Below, one piece after another: positions 1-6,580 of a stretch of DNA of 8,296 nucleotides (positions are counted from its first letter, which is position 1; each line of letters starts with the position of its first letter). Source of the DNA: Nitrospirota bacterium (lineage in GTDB: Bacteria; Nitrospirota; Thermodesulfovibrionia; Thermodesulfovibrionales; Dissulfurispiraceae); contig DUZI01000071.1 of the NCBI GenBank assembly GCA_013349595.1, positions 1 to 8,296 on the forward strand. Direction: 5' to 3'. Below the pieces are notes generated by a model. That model was not told the DNA's origin. It searched no databases and worked only from the letters and a program-made list of their open reading frames with translations. A program made the position numbers and the translations under genes.

Positions 1-194
1 AAATGAGATTCAGCGATAACAACCATCCCACTAATACCAAATGGATTAAATTCATGGAAAGATACATCAACTATTGTAGCTTTGGCTTCTTTTGCTGCGG
101 TTATAAGGGTTTCTTTAACGCTGGTAAGACTTCTTAAAATGTCAGAATTACAATCTCTCAATTCAACCAAAAGATGGGTCCCTAAAGCATGCAA
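1..194 (-). CDS. speD: S-adenosylmethionine decarboxylase proenzyme, N-terminal part (cut by window edge)
   Basis: This enzyme decarboxylates S-adenosylmethionine to supply aminopropyl groups for spermidine synthesis. It is cytoplasmic and uses a pyruvoyl cofactor made by self-cleavage. Only 64 codons lie in the window, but they are diagnostic of the small bacterial SpeD class: ALGTHLLVEL near residues 3-12, FHEFNPFGISG at 46-56, and VVIAESH at 58-64. Cleavage in this family is at the Glu-Ser bond, and here Ser63 falls at the same number as the pyruvoyl-forming serine of the Thermotoga enzyme. The later catalytic His and Cys are beyond the edge. The start is TTG (192-194): the only nearby ATG (188-190) is out of frame, and a strong GGAGGG ribosome site (203-208) sits 8 nt upstream. 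The gene follows pgk in the same direction but has its own promoter, so it is probably a separate transcript. Confidence 0.93.
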   Translation of the reverse strand, partial: MHALGTHLLVELRDCNSDILRSLTSVKETLITAAKEAKATIVDVSFHEFNPFGISGMVVIAESH

Positions 195-202
195 TTTTCC
201 TA

Positions 203-208
203 CCCTCC
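203..208 (-). promoter_or_regulatory. Shine-Dalgarno site that fixes the TTG start of speD
   Basis: On the minus strand the sequence reads AAGGAGGGT, with the GGAGGG core 8 nt before TTG at 194-192. This spacing, together with the conserved SpeD N-terminus, decides the non-ATG start. Confidence 0.75.
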
Positions 209-252
209 TTAAATAAATTGATAAAAAAGCTATCGCTTTCCATAAGCCGTGT

Positions 253-281
253 AATATAAACAAAAAGATTTTATTTGTCAA
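253..281 (-). promoter_or_regulatory. Sigma-70 type promoter for speD
   Basis: The minus strand carries a perfect TTGACA (-35, 276-281), a 17-nt spacer and TATATT (-10, 253-258, five of six consensus positions). Transcription would begin near 245, giving a leader of about 50 nt before the speD TTG. The leader holds a small AAAGC-GATA-GCTTT hairpin (226-239) followed by a few more U residues. It is probably too weak to be a terminator, but its position would allow a minor attenuation role. Confidence 0.75.
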
Positions 282-343
282 TAAATAAATGATAGTAACT
301 GATTTTATTGAAAATAATACCGGGTTAAAGAGAGTTTGTTAAA

Positions 344-382
344 TCTAAAGACAGGGGATTTTGATAATTCCCTGTCTTTAGA
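344..382 (-). terminator. Hairpin terminator after pgk
   Basis: Positions 370-382 and 344-356 form a perfect 13-bp stem around a 13-nt loop. The stem begins 14 nt beyond the pgk stop codon and is followed on the minus strand by only TTTAAC. The stem is strong and well placed to end the DUF1015-gapA-pgk transcript before the speD promoter. The short U tract makes purely intrinsic termination uncertain, so the hairpin could also act as a 3' stabiliser. Confidence 0.6.
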
Positions 383-396
383 AAAGGCTTTTAAGG

Positions 397-1623
397 CTAT
401 TGTTTATCGGTCAATAAAGATATTCCGGGAAGGTCTTTGCCTTCAAGCAATTCAAGAGAGGCGCCACCTCCAGTGGAGATGAAAGATATAGAATCAGTAA
501 CACCTGCCTTATGCACAGCAAAGTCAGTATCCCCTCCACCAACAATAGTTAGTGCATAAGCATCGGCCACTGCCCTTGCAATAGCCATAGTCCCTCTTGA
601 AAAGGCATCTATCTCAAATACTCCCATTGGACCGTTCCATATAATTGTTTTTGCATTTGATATAGCCTCAATGAATAATTTAACTGAGGCAGGACCAATG
701 TCAAGTCCTTTCCAACCCTTTGGTAGTTCTTGATTTGGCACTATCTTCGTCTCTGAATATTGATCAATCCTCTCAGATATTACACTATCAACGGGGAGAT
801 AAAATTTCACATTATTTTCTCTTAGCTTGTCTATAATTCTTCTAGCTAAATCTATCATTTCTGTCTCGACCATTGAATCACCAACTTCATAACCTTTTGC
901 CTTGATAAAAGTATATGCCATACCTCCACCTACAATTACCTTATCAACCTTATCAGCAAGATTTTCAAGAACTCCAATCTTTCCAGAAACCTTTGCACCT
1001 CCAAGAATTGCCACAAATGGCCTGACAGGATTATTAACTACCCCTTTAAGATATTCAATCTCTTTTTTTAGTAAAAAACCAGCCGCAGATGTCACATACT
1101 TTGTTATTCCAGCTGTTGAGGCATGTGCCCTATGGGCAGCACCAAAAGCATCATTTACAAAGTAATCACATAAAGATGCAAGAGCCTTAGCAAAGCCTTC
1201 ATCATTTTTCTCTTCCTCTGGATGAAACCTAAGGTTCTCAAGGAGCATTACATCTCCGTTTTTCATCTTCATTACTTCATTTTCTACCTTAGGACCTATA
1301 CAACTATCTATAAAGATTACTTCTTTGTTTAACAATCGTTGAAGCCTTTTTGCAACTGGTGCAAGACTATACTTTGGGTCTACCTTGCCCTTAGGTCTGC
1401 CCAAATGGGAGGCAAGTATTACCTTTGCGCCTTCATCAATGGCATAGTTAATAGTTGGTAATGTTGACCTAATTCTGCTGTCATCGGTTATGACCAGATT
1501 TTCATCAATTGGCACATTGTAATCTACCCTGATAAAGACACGTTTACCTTTTATGTCAAGTTCTTCAATGGTTAATTTATTAAGAGTGTCTTTGATTTCA
1601 AAATATTTGTTGTTTTTAGCCAT
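397..1623 (-). CDS. pgk: Phosphoglycerate kinase
   Basis: This cytoplasmic enzyme interconverts 1,3-bisphosphoglycerate and ADP with 3-phosphoglycerate and ATP in glycolysis and gluconeogenesis. The whole family signature is present: RVDYNVP (32-38) and SHLGRPKG (72-79) for the substrate site, LLENLRFH (127-134), AHRAHAST (163-170), ILGGAKVSGKIGVLENL (206-222), and the nucleotide-binding NGPMGVFE (330-337) and GGGDT (362-366). At 408 residues it is slightly long because about 14 residues precede the usual start (NKLTIEEL at 15-22). No internal Met offers an alternative start, and an AGAGG site precedes this ATG, so the extension is probably real. The ATG follows the gapA stop codon by one nucleotide, which implies translational coupling. 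The stop is TAG, followed by a strong hairpin. Confidence 0.97.
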   Translation of the reverse strand: MAKNNKYFEIKDTLNKLTIEELDIKGKRVFIRVDYNVPIDENLVITDDSRIRSTLPTINYAIDEGAKVILASHLGRPKGKVDPKYSLAPVAKRLQRLLNKEVIFIDSCIGPKVENEVMKMKNGDVMLLENLRFHPEEEKNDEGFAKALASLCDYFVNDAFGAAHRAHASTAGITKYVTSAAGFLLKKEIEYLKGVVNNPVRPFVAILGGAKVSGKIGVLENLADKVDKVIVGGGMAYTFIKAKGYEVGDSMVETEMIDLARRIIDKLRENNVKFYLPVDSVISERIDQYSETKIVPNQELPKGWKGLDIGPASVKLFIEAISNAKTIIWNGPMGVFEIDAFSRGTMAIARAVADAYALTIVGGGDTDFAVHKAGVTDSISFISTGGGASLELLEGKDLPGISLLTDKQ

Positions 1624-1624
1624 A

Positions 1625-2629
1625 TTAGCCTCTCTTGTTAATAATGCCTACTAAATCTTTTAATCTGTTACTATAACCCCATTCATTGTCATACCAAGAT
1701 ATAATCTTAACCATCTTTTTCTCCATTACCTTTGTAAGAGTTGAATCAAAGATAGAAGAATGAGGATTGCCATTAAAATCTACTGATACAAGTGGTTCAC
1801 TGTTGTACTGCAAAATACCTTTCATAGGACCTTCTGCCCACTTTTTCATGGCAGAATTTACCTCATCTGCGGTAGTTTCCTTTGACAACTCTGCAACAAG
1901 GTCCACAACAGATACATTTGGCGTAGTAACTCTAATTGCAAATCCATCAAGCTTTCCGTTTAATTCAGGGAGCACAAGACCTATTGCCTTCGCTGCACCT
2001 GTTGATGAAGGTATCATTGATACGGCTGCAGCCCTTGCCCTTCTTAAATCTTTATGAGGCAGGTCAAGAATCCTCTGATCATTTGTATAAGAATGAACAG
2101 TCGTCATTAAGCCTCTTATGATCCCAAACTCCTTGTGGAGAACCTTTGCCACAGGGGCAAGACAGTTGGTTGTGCATGAGGCATTTGATACAATTTTATG
2201 AATCTTTGGATCAAAAGTCTCATCATTGACACCTATACAAACAGTAATATCTGGTTCTTTAGCTGGTGCGGAGATAAGGACCCACTTAGCACCTGCAGTT
2301 AGGTGTTTTGCTGCCTTTTCTCTCTCTGTAAATAAACCTGTTGATTCAATGACTACATCAACACCTAAATCCTTCCATGGTAAATTTTCAGGAGATCTCT
2401 CCGCAGTAATCTTGATTTCATTTCCATTTACAACTATTGAGCTTTCTTTGGCTTGTACATCTGCATTAAAAATTCCATGAACAGAATCATACTTTAATAG
2501 ATGGGCTAAGGTCTTTGCATCAGTTAAATCATTAATACCTACAATTGTGAAATCTTGACAACCCATACTTGTCCTAAAGAAATTCCTCCCAATCCTTCCA
2601 AACCCATTGATAGCAACTTTTAAAGCCAT
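1625..2629 (-). CDS. gapA: Type I glyceraldehyde-3-phosphate dehydrogenase
   Basis: This enzyme oxidises and phosphorylates glyceraldehyde-3-phosphate to 1,3-bisphosphoglycerate with NAD(P), feeding directly into the phosphoglycerate kinase encoded next to it. Evidence: the Rossmann motif INGFGRIGR (7-15); the active-site SNASCTTNC with nucleophile Cys152; general base His179 in TTVHSYTND; the sugar-binding region around residues 206-216; and the C-terminal SWYDNEWGYSNR. The length of 334 residues is standard for the family. An AAAAGGAGG ribosome site (core 2636-2640) lies 6 nt before the ATG. The gene is 29 nt downstream of the DUF1015 gene and 1 nt upstream of pgk, so all three are probably one transcript. 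Cofactor preference cannot be settled by eye, although Asn-Asp at 33-34 resembles NAD-using forms. Confidence 0.97.
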   Translation of the reverse strand: MALKVAINGFGRIGRNFFRTSMGCQDFTIVGINDLTDAKTLAHLLKYDSVHGIFNADVQAKESSIVVNGNEIKITAERSPENLPWKDLGVDVVIESTGLFTEREKAAKHLTAGAKWVLISAPAKEPDITVCIGVNDETFDPKIHKIVSNASCTTNCLAPVAKVLHKEFGIIRGLMTTVHSYTNDQRILDLPHKDLRRARAAAVSMIPSSTGAAKAIGLVLPELNGKLDGFAIRVTTPNVSVVDLVAELSKETTADEVNSAMKKWAEGPMKGILQYNSEPLVSVDFNGNPHSSIFDSTLTKVMEKKMVKIISWYDNEWGYSNRLKDLVGIINKRG

Positions 2630-2658
2630 TTCGAACCTCCTTTTAATAATTGATGTTG

Positions 2659-3906
2659 TTAGAAAAAGACATTTATAACCATACCTGTTAGAAGCTTTGG
2701 ATAAAAATAAGTTGACTTCGGTGGCATTCTAAGACTATTAATGGCTACCCGCTCTACCTCTTCAACAGGAGTTGGATTAAGTATAAATAATGCCTTGTAA
2801 TCGCCACCTTTGATCTTATCTATAGCCTTTTTTAAGTCCATTTCATAGTATATGTCTTCAGTCTTCAGATCTTCTTTTAAAATCAACTCCTGCAATATGA
2901 CTGTGTCTATTTCTCTCAAGACACTGTGTAATTGATTAAGTGCATTTCCCTTGTATTTTAATAAAAACCAGTCCTGATTTCCCATATATAAACCAAAAGT
3001 ATTCTTCTTATGAGTATCTAATGATGTCTTGATGTTGTCTATAGGGCAATCTAATTTCATTCTTGTAATATCAAAATGTTTATCTAACTTTTTTAAAATG
3101 TCATTGCCCCCTGGAATAGACCTGACAAGTCTGTGTGTAGGTAAAATAGTTACATCAGAATTATTGACATCAACAAGATACATAAGCACATAATCCCATG
3201 GTCTATAACCATTGATTTCTTTGAGCTCATCAATCAGCCCCTTATCAGCAAGTCTTTTAAATTCAAGGGCTACCTCATACCTGTGATGACCGTCTGCTAT
3301 AAAAACTGGTTTGTCCTTTAGGTCGTCTATTAAAACCTTGTTAAATTGAGTATCCGTATTTTTAAAAAGCAAATGTTTAAAATTATCCCTATCTGTTGCC
3401 TCAAAGATTAATTCACCTCTTTTATTTAATACTGATTTTTCACTACCTCTATATATGGCAAAAATGGGACTAATATTAGCAAGGCAATGTTTCATAAGGT
3501 TGAGTCTATCTGCCTTTGGTTTAGAATGGGTATGTTCATGGGGATATATTCCATTACCCAATTCTTCAATCTTAAATAATAGAAAAGTCCCTTTGAGCGA
3601 ATAATCCCTTTGTTCAACTTTATAATTAACCTCATAATGATAAAAACAAGGGGTTTCATCTCTTACAAGGATTTGTTCTTTTATCCATTTATGAAGTAAT
3701 TTACTTGCCCTTTTATACTTATTGTCTTCTTTGTCATAAGGCTCATCCTTAGCAAAGTCAATACGAATTATGTTGTAAGGGCTCTTTGAATAAAGCATTT
3801 CTCTTTCAACTTCAGAGATGACATCATAGGGGGGAGCTGTAACATCACTACCACTTACGATGTCTTGATTATAACGGAGTGCCTTAAAGGGTATAATTTG
3901 TGCCAT
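2659..3906 (-). CDS. DUF1015 family protein of unknown function
   Basis: This soluble 415-residue protein belongs to the widespread bacterial and archaeal DUF1015 family, whose biochemical role I do not know to be established. Family landmarks are PFKALRYN (6-13), APPYDVI (24-30), YPHEHTHSKPKADR (121-134), NISPIFAIY (144-152), the highly conserved FIADGHHRYE (202-211) and PPKSTYFYPKL near the C-terminus. The His/Asp/Glu-rich cores at 123-134 and 202-211 look like a catalytic or metal/phosphate site, but this is inference. I see no signal peptide or membrane span. It is the first gene of the gapA-pgk operon, which hints at a link to central carbon or serine metabolism. The ATG at 3906 has no clear Shine-Dalgarno site, but the N-terminus matches the family's usual start. 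Confidence 0.9.
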   Translation of the reverse strand: MAQIIPFKALRYNQDIVSGSDVTAPPYDVISEVEREMLYSKSPYNIIRIDFAKDEPYDKEDNKYKRASKLLHKWIKEQILVRDETPCFYHYEVNYKVEQRDYSLKGTFLLFKIEELGNGIYPHEHTHSKPKADRLNLMKHCLANISPIFAIYRGSEKSVLNKRGELIFEATDRDNFKHLLFKNTDTQFNKVLIDDLKDKPVFIADGHHRYEVALEFKRLADKGLIDELKEINGYRPWDYVLMYLVDVNNSDVTILPTHRLVRSIPGGNDILKKLDKHFDITRMKLDCPIDNIKTSLDTHKKNTFGLYMGNQDWFLLKYKGNALNQLHSVLREIDTVILQELILKEDLKTEDIYYEMDLKKAIDKIKGGDYKALFILNPTPVEEVERVAINSLRMPPKSTYFYPKLLTGMVINVFF

Positions 3907-3936
3907 AATATTTAGTATTGTTAAAAAATTCTGTAT

Positions 3937-3965
3937 ATATTATCATTTGAAGCTTTTTTATGCAA
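3937..3965 (-). promoter_or_regulatory. Candidate promoter for the DUF1015-gapA-pgk operon
   Basis: On the minus strand TTGCAT (3960-3965) and TAATAT (3937-3942) are separated by 17 nt, about 31 nt upstream of the ATG at 3906. The -35 box is a weak match and the region is AT-rich, so the call rests mainly on spacing and position. A start site near 3930 would leave a leader of only about 25 nt without an obvious ribosome-binding site. Confidence 0.4.
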
Positions 3966-3977
3966 ACAAATTAAAAT

Positions 3978-4176
3978 CCCAAAATCAGCGATAGAACTGA
4001 GAACTTAATAAAATCAAGTAGGAAGGGTTGGTGAAAAATTTTATACGACACCTTATAAAAGAAATCTTGAGAAACTTTATCAAAAGACATTGCATTATTA
4101 AAGAATAAAGAAAAATTAAAATGAAATCGTCGATTATAAAAATTCCGAAACAGCCCTTCCTATCGCTATTTTTGGG
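3978..4176. repeat. Imperfect inverted repeat filling the DUF1015-rsmA intergenic region
   Basis: The left terminus (3978-3994) and right terminus (4160-4176) are inverted copies matching at 15 of 17 positions, each starting CCCAAAA and ending AGCGATAG. Inside, a GAAGGG word (4022-4027) recurs inverted (4154-4159). Beyond it, an AT-rich block ending in CGAC (about 4034-4049) weakly matches the inverse of the block beginning GTCGA (from 4129). The arms therefore look like diverged inverted copies, with about 27 extra bases in the left one. The right end stops 7 bp before the rsmA ATG. No transposase or convincing gene is present. This resembles a degraded small palindromic element, but a regulatory structure for rsmA is possible. 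Confidence 0.5.
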
Positions 4177-4182
4177 AATCTA

Positions 4183-4962
4183 ATGGCAAAAAAACAACTT
4201 GGACAAAACTTTCTATTTGACCCCTCTATCTTGAGACGAATCGTTGATGTGTCAGGATTAACCGATAATGATTTAGTAATTGAGATAGGACCTGGTCATG
4301 GCAGACTAACTGATTTATTGATTAACAAGGCTGAAAGGGTGATTGCAATTGAGATTGATAGTTATTTTGCAAATCAACTCAAAGAGAGATACAAGGAATA
4401 CGGCAACATAAATATCGTAGAAGGTGATGCCCTGAAATTTAATTATAATTCATTGCCTTACTTTAAAGTAGTAGCAAATATCCCTTACTACATAACAACA
4501 CCAATTATATTTAATCTGCTCAAAAGCAATAAAAATCTTATCTCCATGACCTTTACATTACAAAAAGAAGTTGCTAAGAGAATATCTGCAAAACCAAATA
4601 CAAAGGATTATGGTGCACTGTCTGTGGCAATTCAATATTATGGCAAACCCGAGATAGCCTTTATCATACCTCGTGGTGCCTTTAGACCAATACCCAAAGT
4701 TGATTCAGCAGTCATACACATTGAGATGTTTAAACAACCACCTATTCAGGTAGGAAATGAAAAGATTTTCTTTAATATTGTAAAAAGTGCCTTTCATCAA
4801 AGGAGGAAAACCCTCTCAAATTCGTTAAAATCTCTTATACCAAATGTCAAGTTTTTTTTAGAAAAGATTGGTATTGATAGCATGAGAAGGGGAGAGACCC
4901 TTTCTTTAGAAGAATTTGCCTTGATTTCAAGAGAAATAATTAAGACCGAGATCCAGCGATAA
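4183..4962 (+). CDS. rsmA: 16S rRNA (adenine1518/1519-N6) dimethyltransferase
   Basis: RsmA (KsgA) uses S-adenosylmethionine to dimethylate two adjacent adenines in the 3'-terminal helix of 16S rRNA, a late checkpoint in 30S subunit assembly; its loss typically gives kasugamycin resistance. Signatures: KKQLGQNFL (3-11), the SAM-binding VIEIGPGHGRL (32-42), acidic IEIDS (56-60), GDAL (81-84), the catalytic NIPYYI motif (99-104), TLQKEVAKRI (125-134), FRPIPKVDSAV (167-177) and FHQRRKTLSNSL near residue 205. At 259 residues it is full length. It is the only plus-strand gene here, diverging from the DUF1015 gene and converging on hypC. No strong promoter or Shine-Dalgarno site is visible before the ATG. 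Its last codons overlap the left end of the downstream palindromic element. Confidence 0.97.
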   Translation: MAKKQLGQNFLFDPSILRRIVDVSGLTDNDLVIEIGPGHGRLTDLLINKAERVIAIEIDSYFANQLKERYKEYGNINIVEGDALKFNYNSLPYFKVVANIPYYITTPIIFNLLKSNKNLISMTFTLQKEVAKRISAKPNTKDYGALSVAIQYYGKPEIAFIIPRGAFRPIPKVDSAVIHIEMFKQPPIQVGNEKIFFNIVKSAFHQRRKTLSNSLKSLIPNVKFFLEKIGIDSMRRGETLSLEEFALISREIIKTEIQR

Positions 4963-5163
4963 GGATAATTCTCTTTTGTTCGTTTTGACAGTTCTACTGC
5001 TCCTTTCGCTAAGGCCGCAAAACTCAACTACCACCCCAAAAAGTCTTGTGACTTTTTGGGGACCCCGTTTCTTCGGGTTCACACACTTGCGGCTGTTTAA
5101 CGCTCCCGTCGCAAAGAACTGTTGCCAAAACATCGCTATTTATTTCGGAGCCCTATCCTTATC
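4958..5163. repeat. Large nested palindromic element between rsmA and hypC
   Basis: Four concentric inverted repeats share one centre. The outer arms 4958-4967/5154-5163 are a perfect 10 bp; next come 4988-4995/5115-5122 (8 bp) and 5014-5020/5087-5093 (7 bp); the core 5034-5045/5050-5061 is a perfect 12-bp stem around the 4-nt loop TTGT. The remaining bases of the two arms also align with gaps, so this is one long imperfect palindrome. It is richer in G+C than nearby intergenic DNA and overlaps the rsmA stop codon. Open frames on both strands here encode similar short peptide ends because of the palindrome and are not credible genes. The element could be a REP/MITE-like repeat or a structured RNA. 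It may also act as a bidirectional transcription barrier for the convergent genes, although no U tract follows the core stem. Confidence 0.7.
5034..5061. terminator. Core 12-bp hairpin, possible bidirectional terminator
   Basis: A perfect 12-bp stem with a 4-nt loop sits between the convergent ends of rsmA and hypC. Its A5/T5 runs are inside the stem, and neither flank has the U run of a textbook intrinsic terminator. The terminator role is inferred from location and stability only. Confidence 0.35.
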
Positions 5164-5180
5164 ACTGTATTTGGGTTAAA

Positions 5181-5459
5181 TCAACCTGTATCGGACTGGT
5201 TATTAAACTGAAAATTGTTAAAACACGCATCTTCTTGAGCTAACAATTCCTCGTATTCCTTAAGCAACTTGAGAGATTCAAGGGCCGTCTCCTCATCTAT
5301 TTTTTGGATTGCAAAGCCTGCATGAACTAACACATAGTCTCCTATATCTGCTGGTTCTGGCAATAGCAACAGACTTACATCTCTTCTTGCCCCGTAAATA
5401 TCCACTGTTGCCATATACTCATCAAGGCTAATTATTTTTGAGGGGATAGCAAGACACAT
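5181..5459 (-). CDS. hypC: Hydrogenase assembly chaperone HypC/HupF/HybG family
   Basis: HypC binds the hydrogenase large-subunit precursor and, with HypD, carries the Fe(CN)2CO group into the active site. The N-terminus MCLAIPSKI carries the essential Cys2, exposed after Met removal, which fixes the ATG at 5459. A small OB-like barrel follows, with GARRDVSLLL (23-32) and the conserved GDYVLVHAGFAIQKID (40-55). Length is 92 residues, normal for the family, with a polar Asn/Gln-rich tail. The start overlaps the end of the endopeptidase gene by 28 nt, and an AGGAG site lies about 11 nt upstream, so the genes are translationally coupled. It ends in TGA, which shows UGA still terminates translation in this genome. 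It is last in the hydrogenase operon; hypA, B, D, E and F are not in the window. It could instead be a system-specific paralogue. Confidence 0.93.
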   Translation of the reverse strand: MCLAIPSKIISLDEYMATVDIYGARRDVSLLLLPEPADIGDYVLVHAGFAIQKIDEETALESLKLLKEYEELLAQEDACFNNFQFNNQSDTG

Positions 5460-5920
5460 TTGTGACCAATCTCCTTTAATTCATTTATTACAAGTTCAAT
5501 TAACTCGTTAAATCTTTCCTTTACAACAGAGGTCATATCAAGGGTCATATCAAGTATTTCTGGTTGAATGCCTATTAGGGTAATTTTCTTAGGTGTTTTC
5601 CCAAGTATTTTCAAGGCAGATAAGATGTCTGACAGCCCAATATGATGGACTGTCAGCTTTGCATTTATCTTTGATGGTATTTCATCATCCCTTAATATAT
5701 CTATGTAACCCGGCTCTCTCTTGAAATTGACTGCATCAACTATTACCACATCATCCTTTTCTTCAAAAAAATGAAGAAGGTCGAGGCCCAGTGTTCCGCC
5801 ATCTAATATCTCCAAAGGAGGTTCAAAGGAATACCTTTGTTTAATGTCGTTTATTACATGAACCCCAATACCTTCATCACCCATTAAAATGTTACCAAGT
5901 CCGACTAAAAGTGTTTTCAA
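5432..5920 (-). CDS. hyaD: Hydrogenase maturation endopeptidase (HyaD/HybD family)
   Basis: This protease removes the C-terminal extension of the [NiFe] hydrogenase large subunit after nickel insertion, locking the active site. The 162-residue protein starts LVGLGNILMGDEGIGVH. The three nickel-sensing residues known in E. coli HybD are at the same positions: Glu16 in GDEGIG, Asp62 in VIVDAV and His93 in VHHIG. DGGTLG (40-45) and IGIQPE (about 117-122) are further family motifs. Its likely substrate is the large subunit encoded two genes upstream, with a 15-residue tail after DPCMACAIH. The start is TTG (5918-5920), overlapping the TGA of the cytochrome gene (5917-5919) by two bases, with AGGA 12 nt upstream; coupling to the upstream gene is likely. 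Its end overlaps hypC. The symbol is by family; hynC or hupD would serve equally. Confidence 0.93.
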   Translation of the reverse strand: MKTLLVGLGNILMGDEGIGVHVINDIKQRYSFEPPLEILDGGTLGLDLLHFFEEKDDVVIVDAVNFKREPGYIDILRDDEIPSKINAKLTVHHIGLSDILSALKILGKTPKKITLIGIQPEILDMTLDMTSVVKERFNELIELVINELKEIGHKCVLLSPQK

Positions 5921-6570
5921 TGATGGTGACTATCCTGAAAATTTTTGTAACCATTAAAAATAGACCAAACAAGTCCATTTTTTTCAATAAGCTGGTTATG
6001 CACAGAAATATAAACATGGATGATTACAAAAACTATAATCAGCCACATAATAATGTGATGAAGAAAACGAATCATTCCTTGACCCAAAACAGGTAACATC
6101 CATCCGCCAAGTAATGTCCATATAGCTCCACCTGCATGACTTTGTGAATATAAAGCAAAACCAGTCATAATCTCAAAGACAAATAGTATCATCAAGAAAA
6201 AGTAAGTAAGTCCTGCAAGCCCTGTATGTCCCGGTGAATGAGGTAAATCCTTTTTCATGAAGCCATAAAATAAGGCTGTATCAATGAGGTTTTTCCACCT
6301 TTCGCCACTAACAGGGATAAACTGGTCAAGTCGAGCATATTTATTGCCAACAAACCACCAGTAAACCCTTACAATCAGGCTTGCTATAAATATATAGGCA
6401 CAAAGAAAATGGATAAATCGCATCTTTCCCATAAGCATTGAGTGTTCATCAGCACCCTGAGCAAAGGGGTCGCCTATATAAAGACCTGTAATGGAAAGGG
6501 CAAGTATGGTAATCACATTTACCCAATGGGTAACCCTTACAGGCACTTCCCAGATGTATTCTCGTGCCAT
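5917..6570 (-). CDS. hyaC: Ni/Fe-hydrogenase b-type cytochrome subunit
   Basis: This integral membrane dihaem cytochrome b anchors the hydrogenase and passes electrons from its small subunit to the quinone pool. The 217-residue protein has four hydrophobic segments at about 17-33, 52-74, 121-142 and 171-191. Likely haem-ligand histidines are His15 (VTHW), His54 (FIHF), His171 or His172 (FLHHII) and His185 (IIHVY), matching the family pattern. EVPVRVTHWVN at the N-terminus and the C-terminal IHVYISVHNQL are also typical. GGAGG (6575-6579 region) precedes the ATG and overlaps the stop of the large-subunit gene, which lies only 10 bp upstream. It ends in TGA. Its presence places the enzyme among membrane-bound H2-uptake hydrogenases linked to respiration rather than soluble forms. 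The protein ends in His-His-His. Confidence 0.95.
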   Translation of the reverse strand: MAREYIWEVPVRVTHWVNVITILALSITGLYIGDPFAQGADEHSMLMGKMRFIHFLCAYIFIASLIVRVYWWFVGNKYARLDQFIPVSGERWKNLIDTALFYGFMKKDLPHSPGHTGLAGLTYFFLMILFVFEIMTGFALYSQSHAGGAIWTLLGGWMLPVLGQGMIRFLHHIIMWLIIVFVIIHVYISVHNQLIEKNGLVWSIFNGYKNFQDSHHH

Positions 6571-6580
6571 ATTATCCTCC

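Noticed and set aside
902..2480. Plus-strand ORFs within pgk and gapA (902-1165, 1767-2057, 1936-2121, 2226-2480)
   Set aside because: They are antisense shadows of highly conserved genes, with no ribosome sites or recognisable protein features.
4927..5179. Overlapping small ORFs on both strands in the rsmA-hypC spacer (4976-5179 plus, 4927-5133 minus)
   Set aside because: They lie in the palindromic element, have no clear ribosome sites, and resemble each other at their ends because of the palindrome. They are low-complexity and match no family I recognise.
5911..6096. Plus-strand ORF opposite the cytochrome b gene
   Set aside because: It is the antisense of a well-supported membrane protein gene and has no independent support.
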